Positions 50,586 through 60,094 of a stretch of DNA of 64,000 bases are shown here, piece after piece; positions within the stretch are counted from its first letter, which is position 1; every line of letters starts with the position of its first letter. The position numbers were made by a program, and so were the translations under genes. The notes under the pieces are model-generated. The model ran no database searches. It was not told the origin of the DNA and worked only from the letters and a program-made list of their open reading frames with translations. The DNA is from Methylotenera_A sp046598525 (GTDB lineage Bacteria > Pseudomonadota > Gammaproteobacteria > Burkholderiales > Methylophilaceae). The stretch is from assembly GCA_046598525.1 (NCBI GenBank), contig JBKJIJ010000008.1:276216-340215 (forward strand), read 5' to 3'.

Positions 50586-51522
50586 TTTTACGATCCTGAT
50601 TGTTATCGTCCAGCGTCATGCTTAAAATTTTCACTACCAATTCATCAAAAAAAATGCCTGCGGCTTTAGCAGCCATTGGCACCAAGCTATGGTCTGTCAT
50701 ACCTGGGCTGGTGTTCACTTCTAAGAAATAATGATTGCCCATATCGTTAGTTGAATCGCCATCCATTAAAAAATCCACTCGGCCCCAACCGCTGCAGCCA
50801 ATGGCGCGGAATGCTTGCAATGCCTCTTGCTGAATTAGCGCTTCTTTTTCTGTACTCAAACCACTGGGGCAGCGATATTCCGTGTCATCGCGCAAGTATT
50901 TCGCCTCAAAATCATAAAACTCATTTTTAGGCACTATTCTAATAATTGGTAATGCTTCATCACCCAAAATCCCAACCGTATATTCACCACCACCCACAAA
51001 TTGCTCTGCAATTACCAAGGGGTCAGCTTTTGCCGCTAGCTCATAGGCTGCTTTTAATCCGCCAGCCGTTTTCACTTTGCTAATGCCAATGCTAGAGCCT
51101 TCATTGGCGGGTTTTACAAACAGTGGCAAGCCCAATTTTTGCTCAATTGCGGCAAAATCGCTGTTTTCAGTTACCACTTCAAAATCTGGCGTGGCAACAG
51201 CAACCGCGCGCCACATCAATTTAGTGCGCCATTTATCCATGCCCAAGCTAGACGCCATCACGCCGCTACCCGTAAACGGGATTTCCATTAATTCCAGCGC
51301 ACCTTGAATCGTGCCATCTTCACCAAAACGGCCGTGCAACGAAATAAAAGCGCGGTCAAATTGGCTTAATTCACTCAAGGCTTGTGTTGCTGGGTCAAAC
51401 GCTACCGCATCAACGCCTTGGCGTACTAATGCCGCCAACACGGCAGAGCCGCTTTTAATCGACACTTCACGCTCGCCTGATTTGCCGCCAAATAAAACGG
51501 CCACTTTTCCAAAATTTTTCAT
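50575..51522 (-). CDS. ddlB: D-alanine--D-alanine ligase
   Basis: ATP-grasp ligase making D-Ala-D-Ala for peptidoglycan; 315 residues. VAVLFGGKSGEREVSIKSG N-terminus, LHGRFGEDGTIQG, LFVKPANEGSSIG and the C-terminal NHYFLEVNTSPGMTDHSLVP with metal ligands. Overlaps ftsQ by 11 nt; a 74-bp repeat-rich gap separates it from murB. Confidence 0.97.
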   Translation of the reverse strand: MKNFGKVAVLFGGKSGEREVSIKSGSAVLAALVRQGVDAVAFDPATQALSELSQFDRAFISLHGRFGEDGTIQGALELMEIPFTGSGVMASSLGMDKWRTKLMWRAVAVATPDFEVVTENSDFAAIEQKLGLPLFVKPANEGSSIGISKVKTAGGLKAAYELAAKADPLVIAEQFVGGGEYTVGILGDEALPIIRIVPKNEFYDFEAKYLRDDTEYRCPSGLSTEKEALIQQEALQAFRAIGCSGWGRVDFLMDGDSTNDMGNHYFLEVNTSPGMTDHSLVPMAAKAAGIFFDELVVKILSMTLDDNNQDRKNVG

Positions 51523-51523
51523 A

Positions 51524-51587
51524 GTTATTAGTCGTTAGTCTTTAGTCGTTAGTGATTAGCAGTTGAATTCAACTAACCTCTAACGAC
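51524..51587. repeat. Heptamer tandem repeats and palindrome between murB and ddlB
   Basis: Five consecutive 7-bp units of the form GTCGTTA (GTTATTA, GTCGTTA, GTCTTTA, GTCGTTA, GTGATTA) run from 51524 to 51558, followed by the 14-bp perfect palindrome AGTTGAATTCAACT (51561-51574) and an inverted copy of the heptamer (TAACGAC at 51581-51587). Together they could fold as a stem. This is the only non-coding insert of note in the murB-ftsQ stretch. Confidence 0.75.
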
Positions 51588-51596
51588 TGCCTACTA

Positions 51597-52490
51597 TTAA
51601 CTGTATTCTCCAATCACTCTTACTTCCTGTTGCAATGCCACACCCTGTTTATCCAACACGGTGTCCTTCATGTGCCTAATTAATAATTCAATATCCAAGG
51701 CCGTACAATTACCCACATTGACAATAAAATTGGCGTGCTTGGGCGATACTTGGGCGCCGCCAATTTGATAGCCTTTTAAGCCGCTAGCCTCAATTAACCT
51801 TGCCGCAAAATCACCATGCGGATTTCTAAAAGTAGAGCCTGCACTGGGCAAATTTAGTGGCTGGCTAGCCAAACGCGTTGCCAATAAATTTTTAATTTTT
51901 TTAAGCGAATCATTCACATCGCCCACTTCTAGCTGAAACCATGCGCCTAAAAACCACTCATTTGGCACTGACATTTCTACATGGCGATAGCTGGCAATAA
52001 ATTCGGCTACATTGCGCACATGCGTCATGCCGTTTCTATCAATGGTTAATACTTGATGCACAATATTCCATGTTTCACTGCCATAGCAGCCAGCATTCAT
52101 GGCCAGCGCGCCGCCAACTGTGCCAGGAATGCCTGCCATAAATTCAGCGCCATCTTTTGCGTTATTGGCACTAAATCGCGCTAATTTTCCGCATGTCACA
52201 CCTGCTTCGGCGTAGATATATTGGCCATCTAAGCGCAAATCATTTAAGGCTTGATGCATGACAATAACCGTACCGCGCACGCCGCCATCGCGCACCAATA
52301 AATTGCTGCCCAAACCCATAAAAGTAATCGGTTCGGCATGGTCTAACGTTTGCAAAAATGCTTGCAGCTCGCTTAAGCTTTCAGGAATAAACACACGATC
52401 TGCACGGCCACCCACGCGCCAGCTGGTATAACGTGCCAATGGCTCGTTTTTCAGCAGTTGCGATTTAGCTTGTGTGCTGGGCTGTGTCAT
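51597..52490 (-). CDS. murB: UDP-N-acetylenolpyruvoylglucosamine reductase
   Basis: FAD-dependent reductase making UDP-MurNAc; 297 residues. NEPLARYTSWRVGGRADRVF, FMGLGSNLLVRDGG, GIPGTVGGALAMNAGCYGSE and NLPSAGSTFRNPHGDFAARLIEASGLKGYQIG motifs are all present. It shares one base with the murC stop (TAATG). Confidence 0.97.
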   Translation of the reverse strand: MTQPSTQAKSQLLKNEPLARYTSWRVGGRADRVFIPESLSELQAFLQTLDHAEPITFMGLGSNLLVRDGGVRGTVIVMHQALNDLRLDGQYIYAEAGVTCGKLARFSANNAKDGAEFMAGIPGTVGGALAMNAGCYGSETWNIVHQVLTIDRNGMTHVRNVAEFIASYRHVEMSVPNEWFLGAWFQLEVGDVNDSLKKIKNLLATRLASQPLNLPSAGSTFRNPHGDFAARLIEASGLKGYQIGGAQVSPKHANFIVNVGNCTALDIELLIRHMKDTVLDKQGVALQQEVRVIGEYS

Positions 52491-53923
52491 TAGCTAACCA
52501 AGTCTATAAATTGTAAATTGGCTTGCTCTTTGGTTTTGGCCGCCACTTGCCCAATAGAGCCTGCGCCCATCACAATCACCACATCGCCCGCTTGTGCGGT
52601 ATTTAAAATAGCGGCGGGTAATTCATCGGTAGATTCCACAAATTGCGGCTCTACCTTGCCAGCCAAACGGATTGAGCGAATTAAGCTGCGCGTATCGGCC
52701 GCCACAATTGGTGCTTCGCCAGCTGAATACACTTCTGTTAGCAATACCGCATCGGCGGTAGAAAGCACACGTACAAAGTCTTCAAAACAATCTCGGGTGC
52801 GCGTATAACGATGCGGCTGAAACGCCATCACCAAACGTCTATCCGGAAAAGCACCGCGCGCTGCCGCAATAACGGCTTGCATTTCTACTGGATGATGGCC
52901 GTAGTCATCGATTAACGTAAATGTGCCGCCTTGTTTAAGCTCTGTTTGCATTACAGCCACTTCGCCATAACGCTCAAAACGTCTGCCTACGCCTTTAAAT
53001 TCGGCCAAGGCTTTAATAATGGCGGCATCACTCACATTTAATTCGCTGGCAATCGCAATCGCCGCCAAAGCATTCAACACATAATGATTGCCTGGCAAAT
53101 TAAGCGTTACGTCAAACGTGGTCGTCACGCCATTAATACGCTCTACCGTAAAATGCATTTGGCCGTTATCGGCACGCACATTTTTGGCACGAATACGCGC
53201 ATCTTCACTCATGCCATAGGTCATAATTGGCTTAGTGATGCGCGGCAAAATTTCGCGAATATTCGCGTCATCGATACACACCACCGCCATGCCCCAAAAC
53301 GGCAATTGCTGCAAAAATTCCACAAATGCACTTTTTAGCTTTTCAAAGCTATGCTCATAGGTATCCATGTGGTCTTGGTCAATATTGGTAACAACCGCCA
53401 TCACAGGCGTTAAATGCAAGAATGAAGCATCCGATTCGTCTGCCTCTGCCACAATATATTCGCCTGTACCCAAGCGCGCATTGGCGCTGGCGGCTTCTAG
53501 CTTGCCGCCAATTACAAAAGTCGGGTCCATACCGGCTTCATTTAAAATGCTGGCGATTAAGCTGGTAGTAGTTGTTTTGCCATGCGTACCGGCTACGGCA
53601 ATGCCTTGCCTAAAGCGCATCAATTCCGCCAACATCAAGGCGCGCGGCACTACAGGGATATTTTTTGCGCGCGCCGCAATCACTTCAGGATTCGCTTCGT
53701 TTACCGCACTAGAAACCACCACCACATCCGCATTTTTTAAGTTTTCGGTGGCATGGCCTTGATACACCGTTGCGCCAAAACTGGCTAATCGCTTGGTTGT
53801 TGCGTTGCTGGCTAAATCAGAGCCTGATACTTGAAAATCCAGATTAATCAACACTTCAGCAATGCCGCTCATGCCAGCGCCGCCGATGCCGATGAAATGG
53901 ATATTTTTTACCTTATGTTTCAT
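52490..53923 (-). CDS. murC: UDP-N-acetylmuramate--L-alanine ligase
   Basis: Mur ligase adding L-Ala; about 477 residues. HFIGIGGAGMSGIAEVL (dinucleotide-like N-terminus), P-loop GTHGKTTTTSLIASIL, DEADESDASFLHL and DDYGHHPVEMQAVI. Start ATG at 53923 overlaps the murG stop by 4 nt (ATGA), which fixes this start over the one six codons upstream. Confidence 0.97.
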   Translation of the reverse strand: MKHKVKNIHFIGIGGAGMSGIAEVLINLDFQVSGSDLASNATTKRLASFGATVYQGHATENLKNADVVVVSSAVNEANPEVIAARAKNIPVVPRALMLAELMRFRQGIAVAGTHGKTTTTSLIASILNEAGMDPTFVIGGKLEAASANARLGTGEYIVAEADESDASFLHLTPVMAVVTNIDQDHMDTYEHSFEKLKSAFVEFLQQLPFWGMAVVCIDDANIREILPRITKPIMTYGMSEDARIRAKNVRADNGQMHFTVERINGVTTTFDVTLNLPGNHYVLNALAAIAIASELNVSDAAIIKALAEFKGVGRRFERYGEVAVMQTELKQGGTFTLIDDYGHHPVEMQAVIAAARGAFPDRRLVMAFQPHRYTRTRDCFEDFVRVLSTADAVLLTEVYSAGEAPIVAADTRSLIRSIRLAGKVEPQFVESTDELPAAILNTAQAGDVVIVMGAGSIGQVAAKTKEQANLQFIDLVS

Positions 53924-55011
53924 AGCGCCAACCCCATACAAATTTTCGCAACTGTCGCAGTTGCTTCTGGCTTAGCCAGTTGCTTGGCTTTAATCGCCAT
54001 TTCTAGGCAAATTTCACGCGTTAAACCACTTAACATTTCACTGGCTTTTTGCACATTAAATTCGGTTTGCTGAATCAATTTTGCTGCACCTGCATCGCTT
54101 AAATATTGGGCGTTATAGGTTTGGTGATCATCCACCGCATATGGGAACGGCACCAAAATACTGGCCACACCCACACAGGCTAATTCCGCCACGGTCAGCG
54201 CGCCTGCGCGGCATATCACGATATCGGCCCAAGCGTACATTTCGGCCATATTATTGATAAAGGCTTTTGCATCGGCTTGCACATTAGCGGCTTGATAATT
54301 GGCTTGCAGGGCAGCGATATGTTTTTCGCCTGCTTGATGCACAACCTCGAATTGGCCTATTGGCAAATTTGCCAGCGCTTTTGGCAATACATCGTTTAAG
54401 GCGGCGGCGCCCAAACTGCCGCCAACCACCAATAAATTTAGCTTGCCTGTACGCTGGCTATACCTTTGTTTTGGCGATAATAATTGGGTAATATCTTGCC
54501 TTACAGGGTTGCCAACCAATACAGCTTTGTCTTCAAAAGCAGAAGGAAAAGCGGCCAAAGTTTTATCGGCAAACAAACTTAAGGTTTTATTGGTTAAGCC
54601 CGCAACCGAATTCTGCTCATGAATCACCAATGGTTTACCTAGCAGCTTAGCCATTATGCCGCCCGGAAAAGCCGCAAAGCCGCCCATGCCCAGCACCACA
54701 TTTGGTTGATGCTGACGGATAGCCGCGAAGCTTTGCTTAAAGGCAATCGCCAATTTATAAGGCAATAACAACCAGCCCATTAAGCCTTTGCCGCGCACGC
54801 CGCGCATGGTAATGGTGGCTGTTTTATAGTTTTTGCCTTCTATTAATCGGTTTTCCATGCCGCCTGCGGTGCATAACCACACCACATTCCAGCCGTGTTC
54901 TTTTAAATAATCGGCCACCGCCATTGCAGGGTAAACATGGCCGCCAGTGCCGCCGGCCATAATTAGGATAGTGAAGTTGCCAAATTGGGTTACAGGGCTA
55001 TTAAGCATCAT
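53920..55011 (-). CDS. murG: Undecaprenyl-PP-MurNAc-pentapeptide-UDPGlcNAc GlcNAc transferase
   Basis: GT28 glycosyltransferase making lipid II at the inner membrane; 363 residues. MAGGTGGHVYPAMAVADYLKE, GMGGFAAFPGGIMAKLLGKPLVIHEQN, and C-terminal VICRAGALTVAELACVGVASILVPFPYAVDDHQTYNA. Overlaps ftsW by 4 nt at its start and murC by 4 nt at its end. Confidence 0.97.
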   Translation of the reverse strand: MMLNSPVTQFGNFTILIMAGGTGGHVYPAMAVADYLKEHGWNVVWLCTAGGMENRLIEGKNYKTATITMRGVRGKGLMGWLLLPYKLAIAFKQSFAAIRQHQPNVVLGMGGFAAFPGGIMAKLLGKPLVIHEQNSVAGLTNKTLSLFADKTLAAFPSAFEDKAVLVGNPVRQDITQLLSPKQRYSQRTGKLNLLVVGGSLGAAALNDVLPKALANLPIGQFEVVHQAGEKHIAALQANYQAANVQADAKAFINNMAEMYAWADIVICRAGALTVAELACVGVASILVPFPYAVDDHQTYNAQYLSDAGAAKLIQQTEFNVQKASEMLSGLTREICLEMAIKAKQLAKPEATATVAKICMGLAL

Positions 55012-56174
55012 ACTGGCAGCCCTTTCTGCAATCTTCTGTTCTCAAAATCAATGCGCAAAAGCACCGCCATGGCAATGCAATTAGCCAAAATGCCGCTGCC
55101 GCCAAACGATAACAATGGCAGCGTTAAGCCTTTGGTTGGAAGCACGCCCATATTCACGCCAATATTAATAATCGCTTGCGCACCAATCCAAACGCCTAAA
55201 CCTTGCGCTAATAAAGCGGCAAAATAGCGTTCATTTGCCACGGCTTCTTTGCCAATGCCAAATGCGCGAATCACAATCCAGCTGAATAATCCCAGCACGG
55301 TTAGCACGCCAACAAAGCCCAATTCTTCTGCAATTACCGCCAATAAAAAGTCGGTATGCGCCTCTGGTAGATACAATAATTTTTCAACACTGGCGCCTAA
55401 ACCAACGCCAAACCATTCGCCGCGACCAAACGCAATTAAGGCGTGCGATAGTTGGTAGCCTTTGCCATACGGGTCTGCCCATGGATCCATAAAGCCAATC
55501 ACGCGTTGCATGCGGTAAGGCGAGCTGACGATAAGCACATAAATGGCCACGGGCAGCAAGGCTAGCAAGGCAATAAAGATTTTGACGTTGATGCCGCCTA
55601 ACCAAAGAATGGAAATGGATACGGCGGCAATGACCGCAAAGGCGCCAAAATCAGGCTCACGCAATAGTAAAAAGCCAACCAGCACCATTACCGCCGCCAT
55701 TGGTAAAAAGCCGCGCACAATGCTATCCATTTGGGGCGCTTTGCGTACGGCATAATCGGCCACATACATGGCGGCAAATAGCTTTACCAGTTCGGATGGC
55801 TGCAAATTAATGACAAATAAAGACAACCAGCGCTGACTGCCATTTACATTGCGGCCAACGCCCGGAATTAGCACTAATACCAGCAAAAATAGGCCCAATA
55901 AAAATAGGTAAGGCGCCATTTTTTGCCACAACGCCACTGGCACTTGAAACGAAACCGCGCCCACACATAAACCCACCACAATAAAAATACTTTGGCGAAT
56001 TAAATAATAGGTACTTTGATGGCCGACGGCTTTATCGGCTTCTGCAATGGCGATTGAGGCGGAATACACCATCACCAAGCCTAAACCCAGCAAAATCAAG
56101 GTTACCCATAGCAACATTTGATCGTAACTGGCGGCGTTCATACGCTCACGACTGTGCATTACTGGGGCTAGCAT
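55008..56174 (-). CDS. ftsW: Peptidoglycan glycosyltransferase FtsW (SEDS)
   Basis: Division SEDS-family polymerase, 388 residues, about ten membrane helices. LVMVYSASIAIAE in TM1, NLQPSELVKLFAAMYVADY, GQ-loop-type GYQLSHALIAFGRGEWFGVGLG and HTDFLLAVIAEELGFVG with the catalytic-loop Asp are seen. The C-terminal FGGSGILANCIAMAVLLRIDFENR matches. Overlaps murD by 7 nt and murG by 4 nt. Confidence 0.96.
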   Translation of the reverse strand: MLAPVMHSRERMNAASYDQMLLWVTLILLGLGLVMVYSASIAIAEADKAVGHQSTYYLIRQSIFIVVGLCVGAVSFQVPVALWQKMAPYLFLLGLFLLVLVLIPGVGRNVNGSQRWLSLFVINLQPSELVKLFAAMYVADYAVRKAPQMDSIVRGFLPMAAVMVLVGFLLLREPDFGAFAVIAAVSISILWLGGINVKIFIALLALLPVAIYVLIVSSPYRMQRVIGFMDPWADPYGKGYQLSHALIAFGRGEWFGVGLGASVEKLLYLPEAHTDFLLAVIAEELGFVGVLTVLGLFSWIVIRAFGIGKEAVANERYFAALLAQGLGVWIGAQAIINIGVNMGVLPTKGLTLPLLSFGGSGILANCIAMAVLLRIDFENRRLQKGLPV

Positions 56175-57556
56175 GCTGCCACCTGCGGCGTAGAAAATTC
56201 TTGCAAACGTTTTACCGCTTCAACAAATACTTCAGCGCGATGCACGTAATTTTTAAACATATCAAAGCTGGCACAAGCGGGTGATAGCAATACAGCATCG
56301 CCTGTTTGCGCTACTTTTTTGGCAATATTCACCGCTTCTGGCAAATCGGCGGCATGGTACATTGGCACATTGCTGGGTAACAAAACCGCTTCAATTAATG
56401 CCGCATCGCGACCAATTAACACCACCGCTCGCGCATTGCTTTCAACCGCTGGTAGTAAGGGTGAAAAATCTTGGCCTTTGCCATCGCCGCCAGCAATTAA
56501 CACCACTTTTTGCGGCTTGCCTAGCTTGGTCATGCCAGCAATAGCGGCACAAGTAGCGCCCACATTGGTGCCTTTTGAATCATCGTAATAATCCACATCA
56601 TCCATGCTTGCCACCCATTGCACGCGGTGTGGCAGGCCTTTAAAATCAATTAGCGCTTTTACAATAGCTGTTTTTTCAACGCCAATTGCGTTGCAAAGCG
56701 CCATTGCAGCAAGGGCGTTGGCCACATTATGCAAGCCCGTTATGCTTAACTGACTGGCTTTCATCATTTTGCGTTGTCCGCTAGTTAGATAATGCATGCC
56801 TTCTGATTCAATTAAGCCAAAATCGTGTTTGTCTGATGCAGCATTTAAACCAAATGTCACTGTATGCTTGGCTGGCATGGCCATTGTGGCGGCATCATCG
56901 CGATTAAGCACAGCCACTTTTGCATGCGCCAAAATGCGCGCTTTGGCAGCCGTATAAGCATCAATATCCGCATAGCGATCCATATGATCTTCACTAATAT
57001 TCAGCACCGTTGCGCTGTTGCACACTAAATGATGCGTTGTTTCCAGCTGAAAACTTGAAAGCTCTAACACGTACACATCTGGCGCTTCCATCATCAGCGC
57101 TTCTAACACTGGCAAGCCAATATTGCCGGCCACAATGGTTTTTAAACCCGCTTCTTTGCAGATTTCGCCAACCAAACTGGTCACCGTTGTTTTGCCGTTA
57201 GAGCCGGTAATCGCAATCACTTTTGATTGTTTTGGGCGGTATTGTGCAAACAATTCCACATCGCCAACTACTTGTACACCCGCTTTAATCGCGGCTTGCA
57301 CAGCTGGCTCACTTAGCGCCACACCCGGGCTAATCACAATTAAATCCACTTGCTTAAAGTGCTCGGCATTAAATTCACCCGTGTGAATCTGCACCTGCGG
57401 CATGCGTTTCATCACATGATCCACGCTAGGCGGATTAGTGCGTGAATCGGCGACAGACAAAATGGCACCTTGGCGTTCAAGCCAATGCAAGGCCGACAGG
57501 CCTGTATCGCCTAGGCCTAGCACCAATACTTTTTTGTCTTTTAATGCAATTTTCAT
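56168..57556 (-). CDS. murD: UDP-N-acetylmuramoylalanine--D-glutamate ligase
   Basis: Mur ligase adding D-Glu; 462 residues. VLVLGLGDTGLSALHWLERQGA, P-loop ITGSNGKTTVTSLVGEI, ELSSFQLETT, HRVQWVASMDDVDYYDDSKGTNVGAT and C-terminal LLSPACASFDMFKNYVHRAEVF. Its stop is overlapped by ftsW. Confidence 0.97.
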   Translation of the reverse strand: MKIALKDKKVLVLGLGDTGLSALHWLERQGAILSVADSRTNPPSVDHVMKRMPQVQIHTGEFNAEHFKQVDLIVISPGVALSEPAVQAAIKAGVQVVGDVELFAQYRPKQSKVIAITGSNGKTTVTSLVGEICKEAGLKTIVAGNIGLPVLEALMMEAPDVYVLELSSFQLETTHHLVCNSATVLNISEDHMDRYADIDAYTAAKARILAHAKVAVLNRDDAATMAMPAKHTVTFGLNAASDKHDFGLIESEGMHYLTSGQRKMMKASQLSITGLHNVANALAAMALCNAIGVEKTAIVKALIDFKGLPHRVQWVASMDDVDYYDDSKGTNVGATCAAIAGMTKLGKPQKVVLIAGGDGKGQDFSPLLPAVESNARAVVLIGRDAALIEAVLLPSNVPMYHAADLPEAVNIAKKVAQTGDAVLLSPACASFDMFKNYVHRAEVFVEAVKRLQEFSTPQVAAC

Positions 57557-57584
57557 TTTGTTTTTTGATTATCTTGGGTTTGGC

Positions 57585-58688
57585 TTATCTGAGTTTCAAC
57601 GTAGCAAGACCAATTAACACCAACATCATGGTGATAATCCAGAAGCGCACCACTACTTGCGTCTCTTTCCAGCCTTTTTGTTCGTAATGATGGTGTAGCG
57701 GCGCCATTAAAAAGATGCGCTGACCCACGCCTGTTTTATGTTTGGTGTATTTGAAATACAGCACCTGCAACGCCACTGAAAACGTTTCCATGACAAAAAC
57801 GCCACCCATAATAAACAGCACAATTTCTTGGCGCACAATCACAGCCACTACGCCTAAAGCCGCACCTAAAGCCAGCGCGCCTACATCGCCCATAAATACT
57901 TCAGCTGGGTAAGCGTTAAACCATAAAAATCCTAAACCAGCGCCAGCCAGAGCCGCGCAAAACACCATTAGCTCACCCGCACCCGCCACGTAAGGAATTC
58001 CCAAGTATTTTGAGAAGTACAAATGACCCGCCACATAAGCAAAAATGGCCAGCGCACTGCCCACCATTACGGTTGGTAAAATGGCTAAACCATCTAAGCC
58101 GTCTGTCAAATTAACCGCATTACTACTGCCCACAATTACTAAATAGGTCAGCAAAATAAAGCCCACCGCACCCAATGGCAGCACCAATGTTTTGAAAAAC
58201 GGCACAATTAAAGTGGTTTCGGCTGTGCTGCTAGATGTTTGATATAAAAATATCGCCACACCTAAGCCAATTACGCTTTGCCAAAAATATTTAGCTTTGG
58301 CCGATAAGCCTTTAGGGTTTTTGTAGACCACTTTGCGGTAATCGTCTACCCAGCCAATGGCGCCAAAACCCAGCGTAGTAACCAACACCACCCAAATATA
58401 TTTATTGTGCAAATCGCCCCACAACAAAGTAGAAATGGCGATTGCCACCAATATCAGCGCGCCTCCCATGGTTGGCGTGCCGGCTTTTACCAAATGCGTT
58501 TGTGGGCCATCATCGCGCACTGCTTGGCCAACTTTGTATTGGGTTAATTTGCGAATCATGGTTGGGCCAACCATAAATGAAATCAGCAATGCGGTTAAAG
58601 TCGCAAATACGGCGCGTAGCGTAATGTAATTAAATACGTTAAAACCACGAATATCGTGCGCCAAATACCGAGCAAGTTCTAATAACAT
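57585..58688 (-). CDS. mraY: Phospho-MurNAc-pentapeptide transferase
   Basis: Membrane enzyme forming lipid I; 367 residues, about ten helices. GTPTMGGALILV, YRKVVYKNPKGLSAKAKYF, NAVNLTDGLDGLAILP (catalytic Asp pair) and FLMAPLHHHYEQKGWKETQVVVRFWI motifs are intact. Overlaps murF by 10 nt. Confidence 0.98.
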   Translation of the reverse strand: MLLELARYLAHDIRGFNVFNYITLRAVFATLTALLISFMVGPTMIRKLTQYKVGQAVRDDGPQTHLVKAGTPTMGGALILVAIAISTLLWGDLHNKYIWVVLVTTLGFGAIGWVDDYRKVVYKNPKGLSAKAKYFWQSVIGLGVAIFLYQTSSSTAETTLIVPFFKTLVLPLGAVGFILLTYLVIVGSSNAVNLTDGLDGLAILPTVMVGSALAIFAYVAGHLYFSKYLGIPYVAGAGELMVFCAALAGAGLGFLWFNAYPAEVFMGDVGALALGAALGVVAVIVRQEIVLFIMGGVFVMETFSVALQVLYFKYTKHKTGVGQRIFLMAPLHHHYEQKGWKETQVVVRFWIITMMLVLIGLATLKLR

Positions 58689-60094
58689 TGAGCATCCTCC
58701 ATTAAACTTTTTTCTGGGTTTTGTTGTATTAATGGCGCAACCACACGCTCCATTTTCATGTAGCGTGAGCCTTTAACCAAAACCGTTACATTTTTTTGCA
58801 TCAAGTTTTTTGCGCTGCTGATTACATCGTTAAGCTCTAAAAAGTGCTGCGCCGCACTTTCAGTCCCACCATGACCCAGCGTACTTTCACCAAATGCCGT
58901 TACTGCACTTGCACTTAAAGCACCAAAAGCCAATAAATGTGTAATACCTTTTTGCTTAGCATAAGCGCCAATTTCGGCATGCATTGTTGCCGCATCCGCG
59001 CCCAACTCACCCATATCGCCCATCACAAAAACGCGCACGCCATCCATTGCCGCCAGCACGTCTATGGCCGCTTTCATCGAATCTGGATTGGCGTTATAGG
59101 TGTCATCAATCAATAGCGCGCCGTTTAAACCAGCCATGCGCTGCAAACGGCTATGCACGGCCTGCATATTTTGCAAACCGTTAGCAATATCTTGATTACT
59201 TACGCCCAAGGCCACCGCCGCCGCACTAGCAGCAAGCGCATTTGCAATATTGTGTTTGCCTAATACGTTTAATGTGAAATTGACTTCGCCTGTTGGCGTG
59301 GTCAGTTGCACTTCGCTTAAGCCATCTTTTTCTTCATATCTGGCCGTAACATCAGCCACTTTATTTAAACTAAATGTGATGATTTTTTTACCACTATTTA
59401 ACGATTGCCAATAAGCACAAAAAGCATCATCGGCATTAATAACGGCAATTCCGTTAGCGCTTAAGCCGTTAAAAATCTCACCTTTTGCCTTAGCAATATT
59501 GTCGCGCGAACCTAATTCGCCAATATGCGCGCTGCCTGCGTTATTAATAAGCGCTACATTTGGCTGTGCAATACGGCTTAAATAATCAATTTCACCCAAA
59601 TGGTTCATGCCCATTTCAATCACGGCGTAAGCGTGTTGTTTGCGTAATTTCAGCAATGTTAGCGGCATGCCAATGTCGTTATTCAAATTACCAACCGTGG
59701 CATGAACACTTGCCGCATCTTTCGTTGCAGCAACTAAAATAGCGCTTAACATTTCTTTGGTGGTAGTTTTGCCATTGCTGCCAGTAATCGCAACCACAGG
59801 TAGTTCAAACTGGTTACGCCAAAACTTGGCTAATTGCCCAAGTGCTAAACGCGCATCAGCCACCACAATTGCCGGCCTTGCTTTTGTTTGTGCATCTGAT
59901 GCCAAAACTGCCGCCGCACCTTGCTGAATGGCCGTTTCGGCAAATTGATTGCCATCAAAATTTTCGCCTTTAAGCGCCACAAACAATTGATTAGCAACAA
60001 TGGCGCGGCTGTCAGTGCCAACACTTTGCACTTCACAATCGGCGCCTAGTAATTGGCCGTTAACGGCGTTTGCAATGATAGAGAGCAGTATCAT
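58679..60094 (-). CDS. murF: UDP-MurNAc-tripeptide--D-Ala-D-Ala ligase
   Basis: Mur ligase adding D-Ala-D-Ala; 471 residues. VVAITGSNGKTTTKEMLSAIL, VIEMGMNHLGEIDYLSRIAQPNVALINN, LIDDTYNANPDSMKAAIDVL and VMGDMGELG motifs. ATG at 60094 overlaps the murE stop by 4 nt. Confidence 0.97.
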   Translation of the reverse strand: MILLSIIANAVNGQLLGADCEVQSVGTDSRAIVANQLFVALKGENFDGNQFAETAIQQGAAAVLASDAQTKARPAIVVADARLALGQLAKFWRNQFELPVVAITGSNGKTTTKEMLSAILVAATKDAASVHATVGNLNNDIGMPLTLLKLRKQHAYAVIEMGMNHLGEIDYLSRIAQPNVALINNAGSAHIGELGSRDNIAKAKGEIFNGLSANGIAVINADDAFCAYWQSLNSGKKIITFSLNKVADVTARYEEKDGLSEVQLTTPTGEVNFTLNVLGKHNIANALAASAAAVALGVSNQDIANGLQNMQAVHSRLQRMAGLNGALLIDDTYNANPDSMKAAIDVLAAMDGVRVFVMGDMGELGADAATMHAEIGAYAKQKGITHLLAFGALSASAVTAFGESTLGHGGTESAAQHFLELNDVISSAKNLMQKNVTVLVKGSRYMKMERVVAPLIQQNPEKSLMEDAQCY

